Shown: positions 1 through 7,805, counted from the first letter of the stretch. The stretch is DNA of 17,300 nt from SIG299 sp045593825 (GCA_045593825.1 JAZNXI010000014.1:1-17300), one strand, 5' to 3'. Translations and numbers: made by a program. The notes: a model not told the origin generated them from the sequence alone.

Positions 1-705
1 GCTTCCAATGAAGAACTGGAAGCGGAGATAGCACTCCTTTTAGAAAAATATAAACATATTTGTAAGAATGGTATCTATCAGGCAAGATATACTTTGCTGC
101 ATCAGGAATTGCCAAACTATCTGCTGCAATTCCGTGACAGTAAAAATAATTCCTTGTCAAAGGTGGTTACCAATATACCTCAGGTATATAATGAATTTGA
201 TACATTTTTAAAACAATATCCCGTAAAAACGTCGGATGGTTCAGATGTAATATTAGAACTTACGGAAGATGCCAATGACCTTGTTATCCGCTATAAAATC
301 AATCATTTTATGGATAAGGCGTTGCATCGTATTGTTTATTTGAATTCCGGTGCAACCATTGTTATTGATCCAACAGAAGCTCTTACGGTTATTGACGTAA
401 ATACCGGCAAAGCAATTTCCGGTAAAAAAGTCTCGGAAGAAACATTCTTTGCCATAAATATGGAAGCTGCAAAAGAAATCGCAGCACAGATAAAACTACG
501 TAATTTATCCGGTATTATTTTAATTGATTTTATCAATTTATCCGATCCTGCAAAGGAAGAGACATTAAAGGAAGCATTGCGTAATGCATTTAAATCAGAT
601 TCCGTACAAACTGAGGTTGTAGATATAACAAAGCTTGGTCTTATGGAGCTCACGCGTAAAAAGGTTTATAAAACATTAGCAGAACAATTAGCAGAAGTAC
701 AATAA
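1..705 (+). CDS. rng: Ribonuclease E/G family protein, C-terminal part (5' end outside window)
   Basis: This is a single-strand endoribonuclease of the RNase E/G family, acting in rRNA processing and mRNA turnover in the cytoplasm. The frame is open from base 1, so the start and the N-terminal S1-like region lie upstream. Visible here are the catalytic core signatures: TVIDVNTGK (about 394-420) and, about 40 residues on, IILIDFINLSD. These match the two metal-binding Asp motifs of RNase E/G. The C-terminal LGLMELTRKK is also typical, and no Zn-link or RNase E-type scaffold tail follows, so RNase G is the better comparison. Its place just before rplU is the usual one in clostridia, except that a cyclase gene intervenes here. 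The function call is from family motifs; the incomplete N-terminus cannot be judged. Confidence 0.93.
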   Translation, partial: ASNEELEAEIALLLEKYKHICKNGIYQARYTLLHQELPNYLLQFRDSKNNSLSKVVTNIPQVYNEFDTFLKQYPVKTSDGSDVILELTEDANDLVIRYKINHFMDKALHRIVYLNSGATIVIDPTEALTVIDVNTGKAISGKKVSEETFFAINMEAAKEIAAQIKLRNLSGIILIDFINLSDPAKEETLKEALRNAFKSDSVQTEVVDITKLGLMELTRKKVYKTLAEQLAEVQ

Positions 706-732
706 ATATTTATAGAAATGGAGAAATATTTG

Positions 733-2694
733 ATGGAAAGAAGAAAATGTATTGGTGTTTTCATGGGACAGCCAAACCTTCCTTTTCAATCTGAATTATT
801 GAAGCACATCAGAAATCATGCGTTTGCGGTTGGAAGCAATGTGGCAGTTTTTTCTGCCATGATATATACCGGAGCATATGAAAATTTCCAAGAAGGCGAA
901 AGCCAGAATGTTGCTTTGGCAAATTTTAATAACATGGATGCGGTTATTGTGGTTCCTGATACTCTTCAGGCCTCAGCAACCGATGCAAAGCAGGTTTTAG
1001 AATATGTCCGTAATAATTTCTCCGGTCCAAAAGTTGTGTTGGATATGGAGGCTGAAGGATATCAGCAATTTTTCTGCGATGATAAAGAATCGGCTGCCTA
1101 TATTGTTTCACATTTAATTGAAGAACATAATTGCCGCGATATCGCTTATATGACCGGCGTTGAAGGCCATCCGCACAGTAATATCCGTTTGGACGGATAT
1201 TATAAGGCTTTAAAAGATCATAATATTCCAATGGATGAATCCAGAGTGTTTTTCGGTGACTTCTGGTATAATGAAGGCGAGCGTGTAATTGAAGAACTTT
1301 TACGTTCCGAAAAAGGACTGCCGCAGGCTATTGCCTGCGCAAACGATGCCATGGCTGTCAGTGTATACAGAGCCTTGGATGCCCGGGGGATAAAAATTCC
1401 GGAAGATATTCTTGTAGTAGGTTTTGACCATTCCGGGAATGCATCCGGCGGAGATTTTCCTCTTACATCAGCAATGCGTAATTCCGGAGAAATTGCCGAC
1501 CGTGCCATGAGCTATATTTTTAAGGAATGGGGATTACCGGAACTTACAAATATAAGTAAAGAAGAACGTCTGGTAATCAATAAATCCTGCGGCTGTAAGG
1601 TTGAGAAAAAACAGTATTACCAGATTGCTAATGCAAATACTTTGGATGGATTTCATTCCTGCTATAATTTTATGTTAGAGGATATGATTTCCTCCGATGA
1701 TTTACACGCATGCATCTGGAAAATTGACTGGTATGCCAGTGATGTTGCCAATTTTTTAAATGATTACAGTAAATTACGGATATGTTTATGCCATGACTGG
1801 AATTCTTTAAGTGCTAAATCCCATGAAGGCAAATTTACTGACCGTATGATTCTTGCTTTGGATAAGCAAAACCAACAACCGGGAGATAAAAACGGAGATT
1901 ATATCAAAGATATCCGGTTCAGCGCCAATACGGTTTTTGAACGAAAAGACTATTTCCCTGGGTTTGGAAATACAGAGGAGCCTCCGCAGATTTATTATTT
2001 TAATGTTCTGCATTTCGGTAAAAACTGTTTTGGATATCTTGCACTCAGTTATGGACCGGAATGTAAAGACCATGTATATGATGATGTCTATGTTATGTGG
2101 GTTCGTAAAGTAAATGCTTCGTTAGAATCCCTCCGTCGTCAATATGCAGTGGAAGAATTGTATAAAGCAGCGGAAGAGCGTGCAATTACTGATACTATGA
2201 CCGGTTTATATAACCGTAACGGATACAATAAAATGTTATCCGAAATGATTCATGATATCGGTTCAGAAGAAAAATTTGCCTTCCTGTTTTTTGATAATAA
2301 TGGTTTAAAGTATATCAATGATACTTACGGCCATGTTGCAGGAGATGACGTTATTTGTCAATCTGCCAAGGTTATTTCTAAGCGGTATTTTCCGGAAGCA
2401 AGAAAAGAATTTAATTTCCGAATCGGTGGAGATGAGTATGTAAAACTTGTTCTCGGTAACATTTCCGGTGAAATGGCAGGTAAATGTATTGATCAGATTC
2501 ATGAAGAATTAAATATATTAAATTCAGAAGGCGGAAGAGAATATCCGATTTATCTTGCCGGTGGCTTCCAACTTTATACCGCTGATACCATTTTGTCTCC
2601 GGATGAAATTATGAAATCCGCTGATGAGCAGATGTATGTAAACAAAGAACTTGTAAAAGAAAAGACCGGATTCCGTCCTGTCAGAAAAAAATAA
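733..2694 (+). CDS. LacI-type sensor / GGDEF diguanylate cyclase
   Basis: A 653-residue soluble protein predicted to make cyclic di-GMP in response to a small ligand. Residues 3-280 resemble the periplasmic-binding-like ligand domain of LacI-family regulators (ANDAMAVSVYRAL, PEDILVVGFD), but there is no N-terminal helix-turn-helix, no signal peptide and no membrane segment. An SCGC motif (285-288) follows, then a GAF-like linker that I cannot assign firmly. The C-terminal GGDEF domain starts near D487. The metal Asp (D521) and the guanine-contacting N529 and D538 are present, and the signature is GGDEY (565-569). The position of the inhibitory RxxD site reads ARKE, so product inhibition is probably lost. 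I prefer the ATG at 733 over 718, because GGAGA at 720-724 sits 8 bases before 733 and nothing comparable precedes 718. It follows rng by 27 bases and is probably co-transcribed with it. Ligand unknown. Confidence 0.9.
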   Translation: MERRKCIGVFMGQPNLPFQSELLKHIRNHAFAVGSNVAVFSAMIYTGAYENFQEGESQNVALANFNNMDAVIVVPDTLQASATDAKQVLEYVRNNFSGPKVVLDMEAEGYQQFFCDDKESAAYIVSHLIEEHNCRDIAYMTGVEGHPHSNIRLDGYYKALKDHNIPMDESRVFFGDFWYNEGERVIEELLRSEKGLPQAIACANDAMAVSVYRALDARGIKIPEDILVVGFDHSGNASGGDFPLTSAMRNSGEIADRAMSYIFKEWGLPELTNISKEERLVINKSCGCKVEKKQYYQIANANTLDGFHSCYNFMLEDMISSDDLHACIWKIDWYASDVANFLNDYSKLRICLCHDWNSLSAKSHEGKFTDRMILALDKQNQQPGDKNGDYIKDIRFSANTVFERKDYFPGFGNTEEPPQIYYFNVLHFGKNCFGYLALSYGPECKDHVYDDVYVMWVRKVNASLESLRRQYAVEELYKAAEERAITDTMTGLYNRNGYNKMLSEMIHDIGSEEKFAFLFFDNNGLKYINDTYGHVAGDDVICQSAKVISKRYFPEARKEFNFRIGGDEYVKLVLGNISGEMAGKCIDQIHEELNILNSEGGREYPIYLAGGFQLYTADTILSPDEIMKSADEQMYVNKELVKEKTGFRPVRKK

Positions 2695-2714
2695 AAAAAT
2701 GGCAATATTTTTGC

Positions 2715-2743
2715 TTGACATATGTGAAAAACTATGTTATGTT
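2715..2743 (+). promoter_or_regulatory. Promoter of rplU-prp-rpmA
   Basis: A perfect −35 TTGACA (2715-2720) is followed by a 17-base spacer and −10 TATGTT (2738-2743, 4 of 6 consensus). The predicted start is near 2750, giving a leader of about 80 bases before rplU. It begins 20 bases after the cyclase stop codon, and no terminator separates the two, so read-through from upstream is also possible. Confidence 0.8.
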
Positions 2744-2749
2744 TTATGA

Positions 2750-2829
2750 GTATGCCGCACAACGAGGTCGAAGTCTGTCCATTTGAGACAGCACCATAGT
2801 TGGCGAGTAATGATAATAGGAGGTGCCAT
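2750..2829 (+). promoter_or_regulatory. Ribosomal protein L21 leader-like 5' UTR
   Basis: The untranslated leader between the rplU promoter and start codon has the layout of the L21 leader known from Firmicutes. It contains a hairpin CTGTC (2775-2779)/GACAG (2787-2791) with a 7-base loop. Right after it, GCACC (2791-2795, sharing one base with the hairpin) is complementary to GGTGC (2822-2826), which overlaps the Shine-Dalgarno GGAGG (2819-2823). A fold that hides the ribosome binding site is therefore available, which would allow feedback control. Base-pairing is read from the sequence; the family assignment is from memory of the element's position and pattern; regulation is inferred. Confidence 0.65.
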
Positions 2830-3120
2830 ATGTACGCAATTATTGCAACAGGTGGTAAGCAGTACAAAGTAGCCGAAGGCGATATCATTAATGTAGAAAA
2901 GCTTGGATTAGAAGCAGATCAGACTGTTACATTCGAAGCAGTTATCACTGTAAATGACGGTGATGTTAAGGTTGGCGGAAACGTTAACGCAACTGTACTT
3001 GGTGACGTTAAGGGCAAGAAGGTTATTGTTTACAAGTACAAGAGAAAGACCGGATACCACAATAAGAATGGTCACAGACAGTCTTACACTAAGGTAAAGA
3101 TTGACAAGATTAATGCTTAA
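2830..3120 (+). CDS. rplU: 50S ribosomal protein L21
   Basis: A structural protein of the large ribosomal subunit that binds 23S rRNA. The 96-residue product starts MYAIIATGGKQYKV, the near-invariant L21 N-terminus, and contains the KYKRKTGYHNKNGHRQ region typical of the C-terminal half. The start at 2830 is set by GGAGG at 2819-2823, six bases upstream. An in-frame TTG at 2800 would only add leader-derived residues. Lysine codons are mostly AAG here, unlike the AAA-rich neighbouring genes, as expected for a highly expressed gene. It is first in the rplU-prp-rpmA operon, with two bases between its stop and the prp start. Confidence 0.98.
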   Translation: MYAIIATGGKQYKVAEGDIINVEKLGLEADQTVTFEAVITVNDGDVKVGGNVNATVLGDVKGKKVIVYKYKRKTGYHNKNGHRQSYTKVKIDKINA

Positions 3121-3122
3121 TC

Positions 3123-3443
3123 ATGATTGAAATTACAAGGATAAAAAACGAACAAGGTGAGAATATAGGTTTCAGATGCTTGGGACATGCGGGTTTTGCT
3201 AAGTATGGTAAAGATATTGTATGTGCAGCAGTGTCAGGTCTTGTTCTCAATACTATCAATTCAATAGAGGCATTTACGGAAGATAAATTTTCCTGTGCTC
3301 AGGAAGAAAAGTCCGGGCTTGTTGAATTTGTAATTGTTTCGGAAGTAAGTAAGGAATCAACTTTGCTTATGGATGCATTGTTCCTTGGTTTAACAAATAT
3401 TCAACATGATTACGGAAAACGTTTTATAACAGTAAAAGCATAA
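3123..3443 (+). CDS. prp: Ribosomal-processing cysteine protease Prp
   Basis: Prp removes the N-terminal leader of ribosomal protein L27 in Firmicutes and related lineages. The 106-residue product carries the catalytic pair expected for the family: H22 in GHAGFAKYGKD and C34 in DIVCAAVS, matching the positions known in Staphylococcus. The remainder is the compact alpha/beta fold formerly called YsxB or DUF464. The start lies two bases after the rplU stop with no clear Shine-Dalgarno, suggesting translational coupling to rplU. Its substrate, rpmA, is the next gene and carries a matching cleavage motif, so protease and substrate are co-expressed. Nothing appears broken. Confidence 0.96.
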   Translation: MIEITRIKNEQGENIGFRCLGHAGFAKYGKDIVCAAVSGLVLNTINSIEAFTEDKFSCAQEEKSGLVEFVIVSEVSKESTLLMDALFLGLTNIQHDYGKRFITVKA

Positions 3444-3483
3444 TCCCAAGTGGCTATGCTTATTTCTAAAGGAGGTAAAGGTT

Positions 3484-3771
3484 ATGTTTAAGATGAACCT
3501 TCAGTTATTTGCTCATAAAAAGGGCGTTGGTTCTACTAAGAACGGTAGAGATTCCGAGTCCAAGAGACTTGGCGCGAAGAGAGCCGATGGTCAGTTTGTT
3601 TTAGCTGGTAATATTCTTTACAGACAGCGTGGAACAAAGATTCATCCGGGTGTAAACGTAGGTCGCGGTGGCGATGATACATTATATGCTCTGGTTGACG
3701 GCGTATTAAGATTTGAAAGAAAAGGCAGAGACAAGAAGCAGGCTTCTGTTTACCCTGTTGAAGCTGAATAA
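3484..3771 (+). CDS. rpmA: 50S ribosomal protein L27 with Prp-cleaved leader
   Basis: L27 lies at the peptidyl transferase centre of the large subunit. The 95-residue precursor begins MFKMNLQLF followed by AHKKG. The first nine residues are the extension found in Gram-positive L27, expected to be cut after F9 by Prp to give a mature protein beginning AHKKGVGSTKNGRDS. The rest (GAKRADGQFVLAGNI, RQRGTKIHPG, VGRGGDDTLYAL) is canonical. AGGAGG at 3470-3475 precedes the ATG by 8 bases. A strong terminator follows 11 bases after the stop. AAG-rich lysine usage suggests high expression. Confidence 0.98.
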   Translation: MFKMNLQLFAHKKGVGSTKNGRDSESKRLGAKRADGQFVLAGNILYRQRGTKIHPGVNVGRGGDDTLYALVDGVLRFERKGRDKKQASVYPVEAE

Positions 3772-3781
3772 TTAACCAACG

Positions 3782-3825
3782 AAACCCTGAATTCAAGAAT
3801 CTTTTCCTGGATTTAGGGTTTTTTT
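3782..3825 (+). terminator. Rho-independent terminator after rpmA
   Basis: A 13-bp stem pairs AAACCCTGAATTC (3782-3794) with GGATTTAGGGTTT (3809-3821), including two G-T wobbles, over a 14-base loop. It is followed by a run of seven T (3819-3825). It separates the ribosomal protein operon from obgE. Confidence 0.88.
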
Positions 3826-3883
3826 CATCAAATATCAGGTTAGACTAGTTACATATCAGATTATAGAAAGAAAGAGGTACTTT

Positions 3884-5176
3884 ATGTTTGCTGATAGAGC
3901 TGAAATCTATATTCGCTCCGGAAAGGGCGGAGACGGTCATGTAAGCTTCCGTCGAGAAATGTTTGTGGCTGCAGGCGGTCCAAACGGCGGTGACGGTGGC
4001 CGTGGCGGTGATGTAATTTTTGAAGTTGATACCGGAATGAATACACTGGCAGAATACCGATATGTTCATAAGTATTGTGCCGAAGACGGCGAAAACGGCG
4101 GCAAAAATAATTGTACCGGCCGTGATGGTAAAGATATTATTTTAAAAGTTCCGGAAGGTACCGTTATCCGAGATGCCGCTTCCGGTAAGGTTATTGCAGA
4201 CATGTCCCACGGAAACAAGAGAGAAGTAGTGCTGCGTGGCGGTAAGGGAGGTAAGGGCAATCAGCATTATGCAACTGCAACCATGCAGGTTCCGATGTAT
4301 GCCCAGCCGGGACAAAAATTCCTGGAATTAAACGTATTATTAGAGTTAAAGGTAATTGCAGACGTAGGTTTGGTTGGTTTCCCAAATGTAGGTAAATCCA
4401 CATTCTTAAGCCGCGTTACTAATGCAAAGCCAAAGATTGCAAATTATCATTTCACTACCTTAAATCCTAATCTTGGCGTAGTTGATTTAAAGAATGGTGC
4501 CGGCGGCTTTGTTATTGCCGATATTCCGGGCCTTATCGAAGGTGCATCCGAAGGTGTTGGTCTGGGCCACGAATTCTTACGTCATATCGAAAGAACCAAG
4601 GTTCTGATTCACGTGGTAGATGCAGCAGGCACAGAGGGCCGTGATCCGGTAAAAGATATCCGTGCCATTAACAAAGAATTATTTGCCTATAACAAAGGTC
4701 TTGAAAATAAACCACAGGTCATTGCAGCCAATAAGCTGGATGTTCTTTACGGTGAAGAAAAAGATATCGCCATGGAACTGCTTGCTACAGAACTGGAGCC
4801 GGAAGGCATGAAGATTTTCCCGATTTCCGCTGCAACCGGCGAAGGAATTGACGAATTACTGTTTTATGTAAATGATATGTTAAAGAATATTGAAGATACC
4901 CCTATCGTCTTTGAGAAGGAATTCTTCCTGGATTCTCTGGAAACAACCGAAGAACCTTACTTCGTTGAATATGACGAAGAGGATGAGGTTTATGTGGTAG
5001 AAGGTCCACGTATCGAAAAAATGCTTGGTTACACCAACATCGATTCCGAAAAGGGCTTTGAATTCTTCCAGAAGTTCTTAAAAACCAATGGAATTTTGGA
5101 CGAGTTGGAAGCGCTGGGCATTAAGGATGGCGATACCGTCCGCATGTACGGCCTTGAGTTCGATTATTACAAGTAG
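3884..5176 (+). CDS. obgE: GTPase ObgE/CgtA
   Basis: An essential GTPase that binds the 50S subunit and takes part in ribosome maturation and stress signalling. The 430-residue product has the three Obg parts in order: a glycine-rich N-terminal domain (1-157, with GGPNGGDGGRGG and GGKGGKGNQ), the G domain, and a C-terminal OCT domain (about 345-425). GTPase motifs are intact: G1 GFPNVGKST (165-173), G3 DIPGLIEGA, G4 NKLD (283-286) and G5 SAATGEG. A short AGAGG precedes the ATG. I find no convincing promoter in the 58 bases after the rpmA terminator, so the gene may depend partly on read-through. Its stop overlaps the Shine-Dalgarno of the next gene. Confidence 0.98.
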   Translation: MFADRAEIYIRSGKGGDGHVSFRREMFVAAGGPNGGDGGRGGDVIFEVDTGMNTLAEYRYVHKYCAEDGENGGKNNCTGRDGKDIILKVPEGTVIRDAASGKVIADMSHGNKREVVLRGGKGGKGNQHYATATMQVPMYAQPGQKFLELNVLLELKVIADVGLVGFPNVGKSTFLSRVTNAKPKIANYHFTTLNPNLGVVDLKNGAGGFVIADIPGLIEGASEGVGLGHEFLRHIERTKVLIHVVDAAGTEGRDPVKDIRAINKELFAYNKGLENKPQVIAANKLDVLYGEEKDIAMELLATELEPEGMKIFPISAATGEGIDELLFYVNDMLKNIEDTPIVFEKEFFLDSLETTEEPYFVEYDEEDEVYVVEGPRIEKMLGYTNIDSEKGFEFFQKFLKTNGILDELEALGIKDGDTVRMYGLEFDYYK

Positions 5177-5188
5177 GAGGAAATCATA

Positions 5189-5479
5189 ATGACAAGTAAG
5201 CAGCGTTCTTATTTAAAAGGACTTGCCATGAACCTGGATCCTGTATTCCAGATTGGTAAAGCAAGTCTTACTCCTGAGTTTACAGAAAGTATTATTGAAA
5301 TTCTGGAAGCAAGAGAGTTAGTAAAAATCAATGTTTTAAAGAATTGTGACGATGAACCTAAGGAACTTGCAAATGTTCTGGCAGACAGAACCCATTCCGA
5401 AGTGGTTCAGGTAATTGGCAGAAAAATTGTTCTTTATAAAGAGTCAAAAACAAAGAAGAAAATTGAACTTCCTAAGTAA
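5189..5479 (+). CDS. yhbY: Ribosome assembly RNA-binding protein YhbY (CRM domain)
   Basis: A 96-residue single CRS1-YhbY (CRM) domain protein, a small RNA-binding factor associated with pre-50S ribosomes. Visible signatures are the N-terminal LKGLAMNLDPVFQIGK, the loop GKASLTPEF (the family's GK-x-x-LT turn, here with Ala-Ser), and the basic C-terminus KTKKKIELPK. AGGAGG at 5175-5180 overlaps the obgE stop codon and gives an ideal ribosome site, linking its translation to obgE. Position between obgE and nadD is the usual one in Clostridia. Confidence 0.93.
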   Translation: MTSKQRSYLKGLAMNLDPVFQIGKASLTPEFTESIIEILEARELVKINVLKNCDDEPKELANVLADRTHSEVVQVIGRKIVLYKESKTKKKIELPK

Positions 5480-5516
5480 ATTTTACAGGAAGAATAAGTG
5501 CATGGGAGGTGTCGGT

Positions 5517-6134
5517 ATGAAAATAGGAATTATGGGTGGAACCTTTAATCCGATTCATAACGGGCATCTTTCTCTTGCAAGTGCAGCTTTAACACAATAC
5601 CATCTGGACGAAGTCTGGTTTATGCCATCCGGTTTGCCTGCCCATAAGGCGAATGATGAGCTATTAGACACGGAGGCAAGACTTACCATGGTAAAGCTTG
5701 CAATTGCCGGTAAAAAATTCTTTACGGCATCTTCCTTTGAAATCACCAGAGAAGGATTTACTTATACGGCAGATACTATGGAAGCACTGGCAACAGAATA
5801 TCCGGAGAATGAATTTTATTTCATTATTGGTGGTGATTCTTTAATGAAATTTCATAAATGGGTAAAGCCGCAAGTGATTTCTAAATATACATCGCTTCTT
5901 GCTGCAGGCAGAAACGGTTTTAGTAAAGAAGAACTTGAGAAACAGGCAAAGTATATAAAAGAACAATTTGGTACAAGAGTATTTTTTATTGATATGTCGG
6001 AACATGTGATTTCATCCAATGAAATCCGTTCTTTATGCAAAATGCAGCAATATGATGCAATAAAGCCTATGGTTCCCCAAGCGGTTTATCAATATATAAC
6101 GGAGCATAAATTATGGAAGTGTCAAACGAATTAA
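5517..6134 (+). CDS. nadD: Nicotinate-nucleotide adenylyltransferase
   Basis: NadD joins nicotinate mononucleotide and ATP to give deamido-NAD in the NAD synthesis pathway. The 205-residue product begins MKIGIMGGTFNPIHNGH, with the nucleotidyltransferase HxGH motif (H14, H17), and has the second signature ISSNEIR (165-171) near the C-terminus. GGGAGGTG at 5504-5511 places the start at 5517. A longer in-frame reading back to 5415 would overlap yhbY heavily and add residues foreign to the family. The end overlaps yqeK by 22 bases. The pairing nadD-yqeK-rsfS is a standard Gram-positive arrangement. Confidence 0.96.
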   Translation: MKIGIMGGTFNPIHNGHLSLASAALTQYHLDEVWFMPSGLPAHKANDELLDTEARLTMVKLAIAGKKFFTASSFEITREGFTYTADTMEALATEYPENEFYFIIGGDSLMKFHKWVKPQVISKYTSLLAAGRNGFSKEELEKQAKYIKEQFGTRVFFIDMSEHVISSNEIRSLCKMQQYDAIKPMVPQAVYQYITEHKLWKCQTN

Positions 6135-6712
6135 TTTTATCCATTCAAAATAAATTACAACAGTCTCTTAAGCCGTTGCGTTATATTCATACTCTGGGAG
6201 TTGCTTATTTGTCTGCTTCTTTGGCTATGTGTCATGGAACTTCCCATAAAGATGCACTGATTGCCGGCTTATTACATGATTGTGCAAAAAATTATCCGGA
6301 AGATACCATGTTGGAAGAATGTATAAAGCTTGAGATTACTCTTTCCGAATGCGAAAAAAGCATTCCGGAGTTAATACATGCCGCTTACGGCGCATACTTA
6401 GCCCGGGAAGAGTATGGAATTACCCAGGAGGATATTTTACTGGCTGTGCGTAATCACACGCTTGGACGGCCGGATATGACGGTTCTGGAACAAATTGTTT
6501 ATCTTGCAGACTATATGGAGCCGGGACGGAATCATCCAACAACACCATCTTTGGATGAACTTCGTAAAATTGCATTTCAGAGTTTGGATGAAGCAACATA
6601 TTTGGTGAGTAAAAATTCGATTCATTACTTTGAAACTTCAGGAAAAACTGCAGATCCAATGACATATCGGGTGTATGAATATTATAAAAATAAAGTTAAA
6701 AAAGGAGAGTAA
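6113..6712 (+). CDS. yqeK: YqeK-type HD-domain diadenosine tetraphosphate hydrolase
   Basis: A 199-residue HD-superfamily metal phosphohydrolase of the YqeK family, whose members cleave Ap4A symmetrically to ADP. The metal-binding residues are recognisable: H26, the HD pair H55-D56 in LLHDCAKNYPE, a downstream histidine in HAAYGAYLA, H in RNHTLGRP, and the family signature VYLADYMEPGR with its Asp. GGAG at 6101-6104 gives an 8-base spacing to the ATG inside the end of nadD, implying translational coupling. The stop is followed by the rsfS start after only three bases. Confidence 0.93.
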   Translation: MEVSNELILSIQNKLQQSLKPLRYIHTLGVAYLSASLAMCHGTSHKDALIAGLLHDCAKNYPEDTMLEECIKLEITLSECEKSIPELIHAAYGAYLAREEYGITQEDILLAVRNHTLGRPDMTVLEQIVYLADYMEPGRNHPTTPSLDELRKIAFQSLDEATYLVSKNSIHYFETSGKTADPMTYRVYEYYKNKVKKGE

Positions 6713-6715
6713 ACT

Positions 6716-7066
6716 ATGGAACGTTCTAAATTGATTGTAAAAAAAGCATATGAAGCTTTAAATGATAAAAAGGGCGAAGATATTAAAATTATAGAAATTG
6801 GAAAACTTTCCACCGTTGCGGATTATTTTATTATTGCAAACGGTTCCAATGCACCTCATGTGGAATCTCTTGTAGATAATGTAGAAGAAGAATTATTAAA
6901 AGAAAAGATTCATGCAGAACGTATTGAAGGTGTAAGAAGCTCCGGATGGATTCTTATGGACTATAGTGATGTAGTTGTTCATGTGTTTTCCAAAGAAGAC
7001 CGTTTATTCTACGATTTAGAAAGAATTTGGAGAGACGGCAAGGAAGTGGATGTAGAATCCCTGTAA
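6716..7066 (+). CDS. rsfS: Ribosomal silencing factor RsfS
   Basis: RsfS (Iojap/YbeB family) binds ribosomal protein L14 and blocks subunit joining in starved cells. The 116-residue product has the family's core: the STVADYFIIANG segment, then GVRSSGWILMDYSDVVVHVF and the closing FYDLERIW. AAGGAG (6702-6707) precedes the ATG with 8 bases between. It is the last gene of the obgE-yhbY-nadD-yqeK-rsfS run and is followed by a strong bidirectional terminator. In B. subtilis the homologue also follows yqeK. Confidence 0.95.
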   Translation: MERSKLIVKKAYEALNDKKGEDIKIIEIGKLSTVADYFIIANGSNAPHVESLVDNVEEELLKEKIHAERIEGVRSSGWILMDYSDVVVHVFSKEDRLFYDLERIWRDGKEVDVESL

Positions 7067-7086
7067 TATATTCGAATTAATTAAAA

Positions 7087-7145
7087 AAACACTATATACT
7101 TTTTGTTATAAGAAAACAGGAAAGTATATAGTGTTTATTTTTATG
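7087..7145. terminator. Bidirectional terminator between rsfS and lexA
   Basis: A perfect 16-bp stem pairs AAACACTATATACTTT (7087-7102) with its complement at 7121-7136 over an 18-base loop. On the + strand it is followed by TTTATTTTTAT. On the − strand the opposite arm runs into a block of seven T (7083-7089). It can therefore end both the rsfS operon and the converging lexA transcript. Confidence 0.88.
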
Positions 7146-7146
7146 T

Positions 7147-7764
7147 TTAGCGGAACATACGGAACAGTCCGATAACTTTACCAACAATTTCTACTTCAGG
7201 AACAATAATTGGCTCCATGTAGTCGTTTTCAGGCTGTAAACGGTAATAGTCTTTTTCTTTATAAAATGTTTTTACAGTAACCGAATCTTCGATTAAAGCA
7301 ACAACAAAGTCACCATTCTTGGCATGAGACTGCTTTTGGACTAAAATAGTGTCGCCATCGAAAATGCCGGCATTAATCATGCTTTCACCTTTTACTTTTA
7401 ACATGAAAGTTTCCTGATTTGGCATATAATCCATTGGAATAGGGAAGTAGCTTTCAATATTTTCTACCGCAAGAATTGGCTGGCCGGCTGTAACAGTGCC
7501 AACAATAGGAACATTAACGATTTCGCGGCGGGTAAGATTGAAGTTATCATCTACTATTTCAATTGCACGAGGCTTGGCAGGGTCACGGCGGATATAGCCG
7601 TTTTTTTCTAAGGTTTCTAAGTGGGAGTGAACACTGGAGGTGGATTTTAAATTAACTGCCTCACAAATTTCACGTACTGCCGGCGGGTATCCTTTGCTTA
7701 AAATTTCATTTTTCATAAATTCTAAAATTTCTTTTTGTTTTGATGTAATTTTTCCGTATGCCAT
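7147..7764 (-). CDS. lexA: SOS repressor LexA
   Basis: The repressor of the SOS DNA-damage response, inactivated by RecA-stimulated self-cleavage. The 205-residue product has an N-terminal winged helix (about 1-70; SKGYPPAVREICEAV and the recognition helix STSSVHSHLETLEKNGYI). The C-terminal S24 protease domain has cleavage site A93-G94 in TVTAGQPI, nucleophile S128 in GESMINAG and base K165 in VTVK. All catalytic residues are intact. A GGGAG Shine-Dalgarno lies upstream of the ATG. The gene is transcribed away from a yneA-like gene, and the shared upstream region contains several LexA-box-like sequences, so autoregulation is expected. Confidence 0.98.
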   Translation of the reverse strand: MAYGKITSKQKEILEFMKNEILSKGYPPAVREICEAVNLKSTSSVHSHLETLEKNGYIRRDPAKPRAIEIVDDNFNLTRREIVNVPIVGTVTAGQPILAVENIESYFPIPMDYMPNQETFMLKVKGESMINAGIFDGDTILVQKQSHAKNGDFVVALIEDSVTVKTFYKEKDYYRLQPENDYMEPIIVPEVEIVGKVIGLFRMFR

Positions 7765-7805
7765 AATAAATCTCCCTTCCGGGTTATAGTTTTTTTTACA
7801 ATTAT

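Noticed and set aside
718..732. Upstream ATG for the sensor cyclase
   Set aside because: No Shine-Dalgarno precedes 718, while GGAGA lies 8 bases before the in-frame ATG at 733.
2800..2829. In-frame TTG extension of rplU
   Set aside because: It would translate the leader RNA; L21 proteins start MYAIIxTGGKQ, exactly at 2830 after GGAGG.
3840..3867. Possible obgE promoter TTAGAC-16-TATAGA
   Set aside because: The predicted transcript would begin inside the ribosome binding site, so it could not support normal translation.
4066..4403. Reading frames antisense to obgE
   Set aside because: The strand opposite a glycine-rich GTPase often stays open by composition; no start signals or recognisable domains.
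5415..5516. N-terminal extension of nadD
   Set aside because: It overlaps yhbY and adds residues unlike the family; GGGAGG before 5517 fixes the start.
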